DNA from: an uncultured Ruminococcus sp.
GTDB lineage: Bacteria; Bacillota; Clostridia; Oscillospirales; Ruminococcaceae
DNA length: 37,928 bases
Direction of reading: 5' to 3'
Assembly: GCA_902783005.1 (NCBI GenBank)
Contig: CACZPI010000018.1
Span: 1-37,928 of the forward strand
Shown: positions 24,179-33,314 of the stretch, one piece after another
How the letters are laid out: every line of letters begins with the position of its first letter
How positions within the stretch are numbered: the stretch's first letter is position 1
Translations under genes and position numbers: made by a program
Notes under the pieces: generated by a model
What the model was told of the DNA's origin: nothing
Seen by the model: the letters and a program-made list of their open reading frames with translations, nothing else
The model's database searches: none

Positions 24179-25158
24179 GTGAAGAAATCAAGCAGGACGG
24201 GCAGTCCTGCGCATTCAGCCCGCATAAGAGCAAGATCGGCGGACAGGCGCTGATCGAGGGCGTCATGATGAAGGGCGCCTACAAGGGCGCGATGGCCTGC
24301 CGTCTGCCGGACGGCACCATTGATGTGGAGACATGGGATCTGAAGGGCGGCAAGGAAAAGCCCTGGTACCGGAGGATCCCGCTGATCCGCGGCGTCTATT
24401 CCTTCATCTTTTCGATGGTGGACGGCTACAAATGCCTGATGAAATCCGCCGAAAAGCAGATGACCGAGGAGGAAATTGCCGAGGAGGAGGAGAACCCTTC
24501 CAAGCTCGACAAGTGGCTCAATGACCATTTCACCGAAAAGACCGTGGAAGCGATCATGAGCGTGGTCATGGTGCTGAGCGTGGGCGTGGCACTCGCACTG
24601 TTCCTCTTCCTGCCGAAATGGATCGTGGGACTTGTCAAGCCCCTGTGCGTCAACCGGATCGTCCGCTCCTTCGCAGAGGGCGTGGTCAAGATCGTTGTGT
24701 TCATTGCGTACATGGCATTCATGGGCGTCATGAAGGAAACACGCCGCACCTACGAATACCACGGCGCCGAGCACAAGACGATCGCCTGCTTTGAAGCAGG
24801 CCTGCCGCTGACGGTCGAGAATGTCCGGAAGCAGGTACGGCTGCATCCGCGCTGCGGAACGAGCTTCATCTTCCTGACGCTGTTCATCTCCATTCTGGTG
24901 ATGTGCCTGGTGCCGTTCACGGTGGTATGGCAGCGCTTCCTGTGCAGCTTCATTCTGCTGCCGGTCACGGTCGGGGTATCGTTTGAAGCGATCCAGTTTG
25001 CGGGACGCTCAAACAGCCTGTTCGCAAAGATCTTTTCGTGGCCGGGGCTCCAGCTCCAGCGCATCACGACGCGGGAGCCGGATGCAAGCCAGATCGAATG
25101 CGCCATTGCGGCGCTGACGCCCTGCATCCCGGAGAATATGGAGGATGACAATTGGTAA
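24175..25158 (+). CDS. DUF1385 (YqhQ-like) membrane protein
   Basis: The 327-residue protein has the family hallmarks: GGQALIEGVMMKG (about 22-34) near the start and YHGAEHKTIACFEAG with RLHPRCGTSF in the middle, where His, Glu and Cys residues look like a metal or active site. Four or so hydrophobic segments lie around 125-150, 165-190, 232-255 and 258-275. The function is unknown. It is found beside prmC in many Clostridia, as here, where the stop and the prmC ATG share a base. Confidence 0.92.
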   Translation: MSEEIKQDGQSCAFSPHKSKIGGQALIEGVMMKGAYKGAMACRLPDGTIDVETWDLKGGKEKPWYRRIPLIRGVYSFIFSMVDGYKCLMKSAEKQMTEEEIAEEEENPSKLDKWLNDHFTEKTVEAIMSVVMVLSVGVALALFLFLPKWIVGLVKPLCVNRIVRSFAEGVVKIVVFIAYMAFMGVMKETRRTYEYHGAEHKTIACFEAGLPLTVENVRKQVRLHPRCGTSFIFLTLFISILVMCLVPFTVVWQRFLCSFILLPVTVGVSFEAIQFAGRSNSLFAKIFSWPGLQLQRITTREPDASQIECAIAALTPCIPENMEDDNW

Positions 25159-26030
25159 TGGATACAAAGCCCCTGTATGATGAGCTGGTGAGCTATCTGC
25201 GCAGCCGGAGCATTCCGGATGCGGCGTTTGATGTGCGCTGCATGTGCGAGCAGGTGACGGGCAGGCGCCTGGAGCAGCTCATGACGGAGGGCATTCCGAC
25301 GGAGGACGAGAATCCCCTGCGGAACATGGCGCAGCGGCGTGCCTTTGGCGAGCCGCTGCAATACATTCTGGGAGAATGGGAATTCTACGGAATGCGCATG
25401 TTCGTCGGCAGGGGTGTGCTGATCCCGCGTCCGGATACGGAAACGCTGGTCGATCTGGTGCTGCGCGAATACAAGGGAAGTCATTCCCTGCGCATCGCGG
25501 ATCTGTGCACCGGCTCGGGCTGCATTGCGCTGGCGCTGCAAAAGCATCTGCCGGATGCAAATGTCACGGGCATTGAGCTGAGCGGGGAGGCGATTTCCTA
25601 TGCAAGGCGTAATGTCGGAGAGCACGGGCTTCCGGTGACACTGGTGCAGGCCGATGTGCTCGATCCCGGCACCGCCGCAGGTTTTTCGGAGCTGGATGTT
25701 CTGGTGAGCAATCCGCCCTACCTGACGGACGAGGAAATGCAGCATCTCCAGAAGGAGATCCGGAGCGAGCCGGAAACGGCGCTGGCAGGCGGCAGGGACG
25801 GACTGGATTTCTACCGGCGCATCACGGCGCTGTGGAAGCATGCGCTGCGTCCCAGCGGCCGGATCGCCTATGAGACAGGCGAGCAGCAGGGCGCGGATGT
25901 ATCGCGCATTCTTGCGGAAAACGGATTGACAGAGATCCGCGTTGTCAAGGATCTGGCCGGCCATGACAGGGTGGTCACGGGGATCCTTCCCGCGCAGACA
26001 TTTCAGGAAACACAACCGGTAACGGATTAA
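25158..26030 (+). CDS. prmC: peptide chain release factor glutamine methyltransferase
   Basis: The 290-residue protein has a helical N-terminal domain (about 1-85) and a Rossmann methyltransferase domain with the SAM loop [13 protein letters not shown] and the catalytic NPPY (185-188). It methylates Gln of the GGQ motif in RF1/RF2. The ATG at 25158 overlaps the DUF1385 stop (TAATG). A TTG two codons earlier (25152) has better spacing to GGAGG (25140-25144) and cannot be excluded; only two residues differ. Confidence 0.96.
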   Translation: MDTKPLYDELVSYLRSRSIPDAAFDVRCMCEQVTGRRLEQLMTEGIPTEDENPLRNMAQRRAFGEPLQYILGEWEFYGMRMFVGRGVLIPRPDTETLVDLVLREYKGSHSLRIADLCTGSGCIALALQKHLPDANVTGIELSGEAISYARRNVGEHGLPVTLVQADVLDPGTAAGFSELDVLVSNPPYLTDEEMQHLQKEIRSEPETALAGGRDGLDFYRRITALWKHALRPSGRIAYETGEQQGADVSRILAENGLTEIRVVKDLAGHDRVVTGILPAQTFQETQPVTD

Positions 26031-26043
26031 GGAGGAAAAAACG

Positions 26044-27255
26044 ATGGCAAAGGCGAAGAAGACCGAGGGAAAGAAGCCGCAGATGTATACCCCCCCGACA
26101 ACCAAGGAAGAGAAGCAGAAGGCACTTGACCAGGCACTCAAGCTGATCGAGAAGACCTACGGTGCCGGCGCAGTCATGCGCCTGGGACAGCGTGAGAAGC
26201 TGGATGTGGATGTGATCTCCACCGGCTCCATGACGCTGGATCTGGCACTGGGTGTCGGCGGCGTGCCGCGCGGCAGAATCATTGAGCTGTACGGGCCGGA
26301 GAGCTCCGGTAAGACGACCGTTGCCCTGCATATTGTGGCAGAGGCGCAGAAGACCGGCGGCGTGGCGGCATTCATCGACGTTGAGCATGCGCTTGACCCG
26401 AAGTATGCCAAGGCGCTTGGCGTAGACACCGACAATCTGCTGGTATCGCAGCCGGATTCCGGTGAGCAGGCGCTGGAAATTGCAGAGCAGCTTGTGCGTT
26501 CGGGTGCGGTGGATGTGCTGGTCGTCGATTCCGTTGCCGCCATGACGACCCGCGCCGAGATCGACGGCGAAATGGGTGACAACCATGTCGGCCAGCTTGC
26601 CCGTCTGATGAGCCAGGCCATGCGCAAGCTGACCTCTGTCGTTTCCAAGACCGGATGCGTTGCCATCTTCATCAACCAGATCCGTGAGAAGATCGGCGTC
26701 ATGTACGGCAATCCCGAGACGACCCCCGGCGGCCGTGCGCTGAAATTCTATGCCACCGTCCGCCTCGACGTCCGCAAGGGCGAGGTCATCAAGGAGGGCG
26801 GCGTGCCCATCGGCAACAAGATGCGTGTCAAGGTCGTCAAGAACAAGGTCGCACCGCCCTTCCGCGAGTGCGAATTCGAGAACATCTACGGCCACGGCAT
26901 CAACCGTGACGGTGAGGTCGTGGATCTGGCCGTCGAGCTGGAAATTGTCAAGAAATCCGGCTCCTGGTTCAGCTACAACGGCATCAAGATCGGCCAGGGA
27001 CGCGACAGCGTCAAGAAGAAGCTCGAGGAGGATGCAGCATTCCGCAAGGAGGTCGAGGCCAAGATCCTCGAACAGATCGACAAGATCGACCTGGCTGCCT
27101 CGGATGACGAGGATGACGAAGCCGCGGAAGCAGCCGCCGAGGCAGCCGCAGAGACCGGCGAGGAGCCGCCGGCTGTCAGCGGTGCAGTCTCCGTTTCCGG
27201 CAGCGAGGACATTGCGGCGGATGACGACTTCGAGGAATTCGATCCGACCGAATAA
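26044..27255 (+). CDS. recA: RecA recombinase
   Basis: The 403-residue protein contains Walker [10 protein letters not shown] (84-92), Walker B LVVDSVAA, loop L2 with [20 protein letters not shown], and [11 protein letters not shown]. It catalyses strand exchange and activates the SOS response. The C-terminal tail beyond about residue 345 is long and strongly acidic/Ala-rich (for example [17 protein letters not shown]), extending the protein roughly 50 residues past the common size. ATG follows AAGGAGG. No LexA box was recognised, and no separate promoter is seen in the 13-bp gap after prmC. Confidence 0.98.
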   Translation: MAKAKKTEGKKPQMYTPPTTKEEKQKALDQALKLIEKTYGAGAVMRLGQREKLDVDVISTGSMTLDLALGVGGVPRGRIIELYGPESSGKTTVALHIVAEAQKTGGVAAFIDVEHALDPKYAKALGVDTDNLLVSQPDSGEQALEIAEQLVRSGAVDVLVVDSVAAMTTRAEIDGEMGDNHVGQLARLMSQAMRKLTSVVSKTGCVAIFINQIREKIGVMYGNPETTPGGRALKFYATVRLDVRKGEVIKEGGVPIGNKMRVKVVKNKVAPPFRECEFENIYGHGINRDGEVVDLAVELEIVKKSGSWFSYNGIKIGQGRDSVKKKLEEDAAFRKEVEAKILEQIDKIDLAASDDEDDEAAEAAAEAAAETGEEPPAVSGAVSVSGSEDIAADDDFEEFDPTE

Positions 27256-27875
27256 TGGAGATCACGGAGATCACCCGGCAGAAAAGCTATTTCGAGGTGC
27301 ATACAGAGTGCGCTGTCTATGAGATCGACGGCGCACTCCTCTCCCGTTATGACCTGCATGAGGGCACGGATGCGGAGGAAGCGCTGCTCGATGAGCTGCA
27401 TGCGCAGTCGCGCTTTGGCAGGGCGCTTGCACGCGCCAATTACCTGCTCGATGCGCGGGAATATTCCTACGCGATGCTCTACCGCAAGCTGATGCAGACC
27501 TACCGCGATGCCCCTCTGGTCAAGCGGGTGCTGAAAAAGCTGATGGAGACCGGCAGCATCAATGACCGCCGGTATGCAGAGCATTTAGCGGAATACCTCA
27601 TCGAACGCAAGCGCTACGGCATCTACCGGGCGCGGCAGGAGATGGCGGCAAAGGGACTGGAAAAATCCCTGATCGAAGATGCGCTTGAAGGCTATGACGA
27701 GACAGCACTGGAGAATCTGCCGGAGGTGCTGGAGAAGAAATACGGCCGGTACCTGACCGATCCGGACGACCGGAGGGCACAGGAGAAGGTCATTGCCGGA
27801 ATGGCGCGGCTCGGCTACCATTACCGGGATGTGAAGAATGCCATTGCGGACTGGTTCGCAGACATGGAGGACTAA
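27255..27875 (+). CDS. recX: RecA regulator RecX
   Basis: The 206-residue protein has RecX-type three-helix repeats: RALARANYLLDAREYSYAML, LMETGSINDRRYAEHLAEYL, YGIYRARQEMAAKGL and IAGMARLGYHYRDVKNAI. RecX binds the RecA filament and limits its activity. The ATG overlaps the recA stop (TAATG), so the two are translationally coupled, the usual arrangement. Confidence 0.95.
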   Translation: MEITEITRQKSYFEVHTECAVYEIDGALLSRYDLHEGTDAEEALLDELHAQSRFGRALARANYLLDAREYSYAMLYRKLMQTYRDAPLVKRVLKKLMETGSINDRRYAEHLAEYLIERKRYGIYRARQEMAAKGLEKSLIEDALEGYDETALENLPEVLEKKYGRYLTDPDDRRAQEKVIAGMARLGYHYRDVKNAIADWFADMED

Positions 27876-27877
27876 TC

Positions 27878-28309
27878 ATGCTCTTATTCATCCTGGCCGT
27901 GATCGCGGCGCTGTCCTGCTTTGCTGCGTGGCAGAGCGAGCAAAAGCGCAAACGCTGCAAGGCGGGCACATGGCACCGGGCGCAGCTTGTTGATTTTTCC
28001 TCCCACAAGGAAAAACGCGGCTCCGGTATGTACCGCACGACCGTCACGGTCAGTGAGCTGACGGTGATTCTGGCAGATGACCGGGAGGGCGTCCGCCGCA
28101 CCGTGACCTCCGAGCGCCGGAGCGCAAAGCGCTACCGGGGACAGACGGAGATCGACATATTCCGCATCCCGGCAGAATACGGCGCCGGGTACTATGACCT
28201 GTTATTGAAAGAGGACATCCCCCGCCCGTGGGAAACGGCCGCGGCGCTGCTGGTCGGCGGGGTCTGTGTCGGGATGATCGTGATGCAGGTCGCGGTATGG
28301 CTGATATAA
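27878..28309 (+). CDS. small two-helix membrane protein
   Basis: The 143-residue protein has one hydrophobic helix at each end (about 2-18 and 117-141) and a basic central domain between them (RTTVTVSELTVILADDREGVRRTV). The topology is like DUF3592 proteins, but I cannot confirm membership. ATG follows GGAGG and lies 2 bp after recX, so it is co-transcribed. The function is unknown. Confidence 0.75.
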   Translation: MLLFILAVIAALSCFAAWQSEQKRKRCKAGTWHRAQLVDFSSHKEKRGSGMYRTTVTVSELTVILADDREGVRRTVTSERRSAKRYRGQTEIDIFRIPAEYGAGYYDLLLKEDIPRPWETAAALLVGGVCVGMIVMQVAVWLI

Positions 28310-28335
28310 TACCATTTCATAAGGAGTAACAGAAC

Positions 28336-29664
28336 ATGGCAATCAAAGTCGGTGTCGTATCCCTCGGATGCGACAAGAATCTTGTGGATTCCGAGCGTAT
28401 GCTCAGAAAGCTCCGTTCACACGGCTATGAGCTGGTGACGGAATTTGGTGATTCGGATGTGGCCGTCGTCAATACCTGCGGCTTTATCCAGGCAGCAAAG
28501 GAGGAGGCCATCGAGACCATCCTCGAGATCGGCAAGCTCAAGGAGGAAGGCCGGGTGCAGAAGCTCATTCTGACCGGATGTCTGACCGAGCGCTACAAGG
28601 AGGAGGCCGCCAAGGAATTCCCCGAGGCTGACGCCGTGGTGGGCATCGGTGACAACAAGGACATTGTCGAGATCCTCGATCAGGTATTGCACGGGGAACG
28701 CATCGTGCGCTTCTCCCCGAAAACGGATGTGGAGATGACCGGCGAGCGCATCATTTCGACGCTGCCCTTCTTCTCGTATCTGAAAATTGCCGAGGGCTGC
28801 TCGAATCGCTGCACCTACTGCGCGATCCCGATGATCCGCGGCAAATTCCGCTCCGTCCCGATGGAGGACGTATTGCAGGAAGCCCGGTGGCTTGCGCAGT
28901 CGGGCGTTACGGAGCTGAATATCATTGCGCAGGATGTGACCCGCTACGGCGAGGATCTCTACGGCGAGAGCCGCCTGCCGGAGCTTTTGCATGCACTATG
29001 TCAGATCGAAGGGCTCCGCTGGATCCGGCTGCTCTACTGCTATCCGGAGCGCATCACCGACAAGCTCATCGAGACGATGGCGCAGGAGGAGAAGATCGTC
29101 AAGTACATCGACATGCCCATCCAGCACTGCAATAACGAGATCTTAAAGCGCATGAACCGCCCGTCCACCAAGGAAAAGCTCTATGATGTCATCCGCAGGC
29201 TCCGCGCTGCCATGCCGGACATTGTGCTGCGAACCACCCTCATTACCGGCTTCCCCGGGGAAACGCAGGCGCAGTTCGAGGAGCTTTGCCAGTTTGTGCA
29301 GGACATCGGATTCACACGGCTCGGCTGCTTTGCCTATTCGCAGGAGGACGGCACGGCGGCAGGCGCCTTCCCGGATCAGATCGACGAGGAGGAGCGTGCG
29401 CACCGTGCGGATGTGATCATGGAACAGCAGATGCAGATTTCCTATGATTATAATGCCCGTCAGATGGGCACCATAAAGGAAGCCGTGGTCGAGGGCTTCG
29501 ACAAATGGGCGGAATGCTACTTCGGCAGAACCGCCGCCGATGCGCCGGATATTGACGGCAAGGTGTTCTTCTCCTCGGAGCGTCAGCTTCAGGTCGGGGA
29601 CTATGTGAACATCCGCATCACCGATATGCTCGATTATGATCTGCTGGGGGAGGTTGTGGAATGA
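28336..29664 (+). CDS. rimO: ribosomal protein S12 methylthiotransferase
   Basis: The 442-residue enzyme has the N-terminal MTTase domain (VSLGCDKNLVDSE, NTCGF, LTGCL), the radical-SAM cluster site CSNRCTYC (C155, C159, C162) and a C-terminal TRAM domain (from about 380). The opening GCDKNLVDSE separates RimO from MiaB. It adds a methylthio group to the conserved Asp of S12. ATG follows AAGGAG. The pgsA start overlaps its stop (ATGA). Confidence 0.96.
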   Translation: MAIKVGVVSLGCDKNLVDSERMLRKLRSHGYELVTEFGDSDVAVVNTCGFIQAAKEEAIETILEIGKLKEEGRVQKLILTGCLTERYKEEAAKEFPEADAVVGIGDNKDIVEILDQVLHGERIVRFSPKTDVEMTGERIISTLPFFSYLKIAEGCSNRCTYCAIPMIRGKFRSVPMEDVLQEARWLAQSGVTELNIIAQDVTRYGEDLYGESRLPELLHALCQIEGLRWIRLLYCYPERITDKLIETMAQEEKIVKYIDMPIQHCNNEILKRMNRPSTKEKLYDVIRRLRAAMPDIVLRTTLITGFPGETQAQFEELCQFVQDIGFTRLGCFAYSQEDGTAAGAFPDQIDEEERAHRADVIMEQQMQISYDYNARQMGTIKEAVVEGFDKWAECYFGRTAADAPDIDGKVFFSSERQLQVGDYVNIRITDMLDYDLLGEVVE

Positions 29665-30242
29665 ATCTGCCGAACAAGCTGACACTCATGCGCATCGTAC
29701 TGGTGCCGGTATTTATGCTGTGCATCTATCTTGCATTCCCGTTCCATTACACGGCGGCGCTGCTGGTGTTTGCGGCAGCCTCCGTTACGGATGCACTTGA
29801 CGGCAAGATCGCACGGAAATACAACCTCATTACCACCTTCGGCAAGTTTGCCGATCCCCTTGCCGACAAGATCCTTGTCCTTGCGGCATTTGCGGCGATG
29901 GCGGATCTTCCGGAGACCGGCGGCATTGCGATCCCGGTCAACGGTATTGTCATCACGATCATTGCGGCACGGGAATTCATGGTTTCCGGCCTGCGTCTTG
30001 TCACCGCGGAAAAGGGCGTGGTCGTGGCAGCCGGCATCTGGGGCAAGCTGAAAACCGCATTCACCATGGTCACACAGGTCGTGATCCTGCTGTGGATGGC
30101 GGTCACGGAATTTGTCTCCGTTTCCGGCTCCGGCGCGGTCTACTGGATCTTCTTCATTCTGGTCTGGATCTCGGTGCTGCTCACGATCATTTCGGGCGGT
30201 GTCTACCTCAAGGGGTATGCGAAGTATATTGAGACGAAATAA
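29661..30242 (+). CDS. pgsA: CDP-diacylglycerol-glycerol-3-phosphate 3-phosphatidyltransferase
   Basis: The 193-residue membrane enzyme has the complete CDP-alcohol phosphotransferase motif, D44-x2-DG-x2-AR-x8-G-x3-D65-x3-D69, and several hydrophobic segments (about 7-25, 30-42, 90-110, 130-150 and 155-182). It makes phosphatidylglycerol phosphate. It overlaps the rimO stop by 4 bp and ends the long rightward block with a good terminator. Confidence 0.95.
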   Translation: MNLPNKLTLMRIVLVPVFMLCIYLAFPFHYTAALLVFAAASVTDALDGKIARKYNLITTFGKFADPLADKILVLAAFAAMADLPETGGIAIPVNGIVITIIAAREFMVSGLRLVTAEKGVVVAAGIWGKLKTAFTMVTQVVILLWMAVTEFVSVSGSGAVYWIFFILVWISVLLTIISGGVYLKGYAKYIETK

Positions 30243-30252
30243 GCGCACAGAT

Positions 30253-30286
30253 GAATGCAGAGGTACATTTCCTCTGCATTCTTTTC
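30253..30286 (+). terminator. terminator after pgsA
   Basis: A perfect 11-bp stem (gaatgcagagg, 30253-30263, with its complement at 30271-30281) has a 7-base loop and is followed by ttttcacttt, 11 bp past the stop. Confidence 0.88.
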
Positions 30287-30295
30287 ACTTTCCTC

Positions 30296-30324
30296 TTGCA
30301 TTTTGTATACAGATGTGGTATACT
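30296..30324 (+). promoter_or_regulatory. sigma-A promoter for the zinc-ribbon protein gene
   Basis: TTGCAT (30296-30301), a 17-bp spacer and TATACT (30319-30324) with TGTGG before the -10. Both hexamers are the same as those at typA. Confidence 0.8.
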
Positions 30325-30380
30325 AAGAGTGGAAACCTGTTCCCAGAAGTATACTTATTGTAATATAGGAGGAAAATATC

Positions 30381-31100
30381 ATGGGATTTCTTGATAAACT
30401 CGGCGCCAATCTCACCAATGCCGGGAGAACTGTCTCCCAGAGTGCAAAGAATTTCAGCGAGAGCAGCGCACTCCAGAAGGAAATGAACGCCGAAAAGCGC
30501 AATATCCAGCAGAAATTCAGTGAGATCGGCGAGCTGTACTATGAGAAGTTCAATATGGATCCCGGTGCGGATTTCTTTGAGCAGATGGAATCCATTTCCG
30601 CTTCCCAGAGACGGATCGAGGAGATCCAGCAGGAGATCACCGAGGTACAGGCACGCCGGGCAGAGCTGGTGCCGATCCCGGAGAGTGCGCCCCGCCTGAG
30701 CGCCGTGCGCCCGTCGGCAATGGTCTGCATGCAGTGCGGCCAGACCTATGACCCGACCAAGATCTACTGCGAGAACTGCGGCCAGAAGCTCACGCCCCAG
30801 TATCCCACCGCAGCCGCCGCTGCCCTTGCACCGGATCAGACGGCGCGTGATGTGAAATCCGTCGGCGGCAGACCCACCGAGATCCCCGCTTCCTTCATTG
30901 AGGAGACCGAGCGCACCGAGGCAAAGCCTGCCCCCGAAGCCCCCAAGCCCGCTGCACCGGAAGCCCCGAAGGCAGATGCCCCCGTCAATGAAGCATCCAA
31001 TACCGATGCACCGGAGACCCCGGCAGGCTTCTGCACCAACTGCGGCGCACAGGCGCCCAAGGATTCCCGCTTCTGCCCGCTGTGCGGCCACAAGCTCTGA
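30381..31100 (+). CDS. protein with coiled coil and two zinc ribbons
   Basis: The 239-residue cytosolic protein has an N-terminal helical/coiled-coil region (about 1-95, with ALQKEMNAEKRNIQQKF and RRIEEIQQEITEVQ). A first zinc ribbon (CMQCGQ...CENCGQKL, about 116-135), an Ala/Pro/Glu-rich linker (about 140-212) and a second zinc ribbon at the C-terminus (CTNCG...CPLCGHKL) follow. Such double zinc-ribbon proteins are common and uncharacterised in Ruminococcus-like bacteria. ATG follows AGGAGG, and it has its own promoter. Confidence 0.8.
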   Translation: MGFLDKLGANLTNAGRTVSQSAKNFSESSALQKEMNAEKRNIQQKFSEIGELYYEKFNMDPGADFFEQMESISASQRRIEEIQQEITEVQARRAELVPIPESAPRLSAVRPSAMVCMQCGQTYDPTKIYCENCGQKLTPQYPTAAAAALAPDQTARDVKSVGGRPTEIPASFIEETERTEAKPAPEAPKPAAPEAPKADAPVNEASNTDAPETPAGFCTNCGAQAPKDSRFCPLCGHKL

Positions 31101-31127
31101 TATTCATGAATTCTTCACAAATTTATC

Positions 31128-31156
31128 TTGCAAAGTTTATAGCAAAATGGTATAAT
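31128..31156 (+). promoter_or_regulatory. sigma-A promoter for the LacI-type/GGDEF gene
   Basis: TTGCAA (31128-31133), a 17-bp spacer and TATAAT (31151-31156) with TGG before the -10. The start codon is 77 bp downstream, with no clear Shine-Dalgarno directly before it; AGGAAAGGA lies about 30 bp upstream. Confidence 0.82.
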
Positions 31157-31233
31157 TAAAAGATCGAAGCATGATAAAACGTTTCATATTCTACAGGAAA
31201 GGACAGGCCGGCACCAGACGGCAGTGAACCAGT

Positions 31234-33213
31234 ATGTCATCCAAGCACCCGCATATCGCAGTCATTGTATCCACGCTTGATGAGGAATACCAGAGCGGCA
31301 TTCTCAGCGGCATCCGGCAGTATGCATTTGCCAACAGCATTTGTCTGGAGCATTTCGTCGCCTTCGGCAATATCGGCAGCGATATCCGGCACGATACCGG
31401 CGAATACAACATCTTCAACCTGACCAATTTCAGCCGTTTCGACGGTGTCATTCTGGTCATCAATACCATTCAGTTTGCCGATGCCCTCGAGCATGTCCTG
31501 GAACGTGTGCGGGCTGCCCGGATCCCGGCGGTCTGCATTGACAAGGAAGTGCCGGATCTGTATTCCATCGGCATCGACAATGAAGCCGCCATGCGGGATA
31601 TGGTCGAGCACTTCATCGAGCATCACGGCTTTACCCGGATCAATTACGTCTCCGGCCCCTCGGACAATATCGAAGCCCTGCAGCGCCTTCGCGCTTACCG
31701 GAGCGTACTGGAAAGCCACGGCATCCCTGTCGAGGAGGATCGCATCTACCACGGACATTTCCTCTCGAAGGACGGTGCCGCCGCAGTCCAGAAGTTCCTC
31801 GATTCTAAGGAGGGACTTCCGGAGGCCATCGTCTGTGCGAATGACAATATGGCCATTTCCGCTGTCAATGCGCTGATGCACCGGGGCTACCGTGTGCCGG
31901 AGGACATCTGCGTTTCCGGCTTTGACAATACCTATAATGCGAGCAATTACGCACCGGCCATCACCTCCGTGGAGCGGCCGCTTGAGCGTGTCGGACAGCT
32001 TGCCTGCAAGAAGATCATGCAGCATCTGCGCGGCGAGGAGCAGCCGCGTGCCGTCGTAATGGAAACGCGCTGCCGCTTTTCGCAGTCCTGCGGATGCAAC
32101 GAGGTGCCGGTGATGGAATCCTCGGAATTCCGCAAGCACAATTTCTCGGTGCTCGAATCCTTCAATACCGATGCCTCCCTCAACAGCCGTCTGGCATCCG
32201 CACTGGCGGAATCCGACAGCCTGGAGGAATTCACACAGAATCTGGCACGGTTCATTCCGGAATTCGGATGCAGGGAATTCTACCTGTGTCTGTGCGAGAG
32301 CTGGAAGCAGGGCATTCTGGCGGAGGAATCGGAGGAAAAATACCTCATGCATATCCTGGCGCCGAACAGCTATGTCGTCAACGGCTACGGCGAGCGCATT
32401 CTGGTGCCGCTGGCATGGAAAAACGGCGAACTGCTGCATCTTTCAGATTTCAATGTGCAGGAAATGCTGCCGGGACTGTTTGACGAGGACAATCCGCCGG
32501 GGAATTATTATTTCGTACCCCTGCATTTCCGCGAGCGGGCGACGGGCTACATCGTGATGAAGGACACGAATTTTCCGACGGCCAGCAAGCTCTTCCACAA
32601 TGCCATCATGGACATTGCCAACAGCCTCGAGAGCGTGCGCAAGCTGATCTGTCTTGACCGCGTGACGCAGAAGCTCGGGAAGCTGTACACCGTCGATTCC
32701 CTGGCGAATATCAACAACCGCAACGGCTTCCGGATCGCGACGCAGCAGCTCTACAGCTATTGCATCGAAACAAGAAAGCCCGTCATGCTGATGTTCCTGG
32801 ACATGGACGGTCTGAAATACATCAACGACACCTTCGGTCACAAGGCAGGCGACGCGGCCATTGCTTCGATGGCGGAGGTACTGCGGACGGCATGCAGCAG
32901 CGGAGAAGTCTGCTGCCGGTTCGGCGGAGATGAATTCATCATTTTTGCGGCCGATTATTCCGAGGAACGCGCCAAGGAATTGTCGGAGCGCATTTTGCAG
33001 CTTCTCACGGAGATGAATGCCGAAAAGCAGTTCCCGTTCACGCTGCAGACCTCGCTGGGCTATCACATTGCAGTACCGGAGCCGGGCGTCAACCTGTTCC
33101 AGCTCGTGACGATCGCAGACAACATCATGTATGCAGCCAAAAAGAAAAAAAAGACCTCACGCTACCTCAAGCATACCCCGCCGCCGGGGGGTAGCGCGGG
33201 AACCGTTTCCTAA
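31234..33213 (+). CDS. LacI-type ligand-binding sensor fused to GGDEF diguanylate cyclase
   Basis: The 659-residue protein has a LacI/periplasmic-binding fold (about 5-290, with IAVIVSTLDEEYQSGI, GIDNEAAM, VSGPSDN, CANDNMAISAVNALMHRGYRVPED and SVERP), a Cys motif SCGC, a middle domain (about 310-470) resembling a GAF-like sensor, and a GGDEF domain (about 480-645) with FLDMDGLKYINDTFGH and the intact site GGDEF (564-568). There is no N-terminal HTH, signal peptide or membrane helix, so the LacI-type part should sense a cytosolic ligand and set c-di-GMP synthesis. The inhibitory I-site RxxD is absent (S555, E558). The ATG has no obvious ribosome site close by, and an in-frame TGA just upstream rules out extension. 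Confidence 0.9.
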   Translation: MSSKHPHIAVIVSTLDEEYQSGILSGIRQYAFANSICLEHFVAFGNIGSDIRHDTGEYNIFNLTNFSRFDGVILVINTIQFADALEHVLERVRAARIPAVCIDKEVPDLYSIGIDNEAAMRDMVEHFIEHHGFTRINYVSGPSDNIEALQRLRAYRSVLESHGIPVEEDRIYHGHFLSKDGAAAVQKFLDSKEGLPEAIVCANDNMAISAVNALMHRGYRVPEDICVSGFDNTYNASNYAPAITSVERPLERVGQLACKKIMQHLRGEEQPRAVVMETRCRFSQSCGCNEVPVMESSEFRKHNFSVLESFNTDASLNSRLASALAESDSLEEFTQNLARFIPEFGCREFYLCLCESWKQGILAEESEEKYLMHILAPNSYVVNGYGERILVPLAWKNGELLHLSDFNVQEMLPGLFDEDNPPGNYYFVPLHFRERATGYIVMKDTNFPTASKLFHNAIMDIANSLESVRKLICLDRVTQKLGKLYTVDSLANINNRNGFRIATQQLYSYCIETRKPVMLMFLDMDGLKYINDTFGHKAGDAAIASMAEVLRTACSSGEVCCRFGGDEFIIFAADYSEERAKELSERILQLLTEMNAEKQFPFTLQTSLGYHIAVPEPGVNLFQLVTIADNIMYAAKKKKKTSRYLKHTPPPGGSAGTVS

Positions 33214-33264
33214 CGGATGCACGAACATCGTGCCGGCGTCGGGGGAATACTGACCATATCACAA

Positions 33265-33293
33265 AAGGCTCCCGGAGAGAATCCGGGAGCCTT
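33265..33293. terminator. bidirectional terminator
   Basis: A perfect 12-bp stem (aaggctcccgga, 33265-33276, with its complement at 33282-33293) sits between two converging genes. The T-run is short on the right side (ttgattt) and ttttgtg lies on the left-going side. Confidence 0.8.
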
Positions 33294-33314
33294 GATTTCT
33301 GGGAAGAAGGCGGC

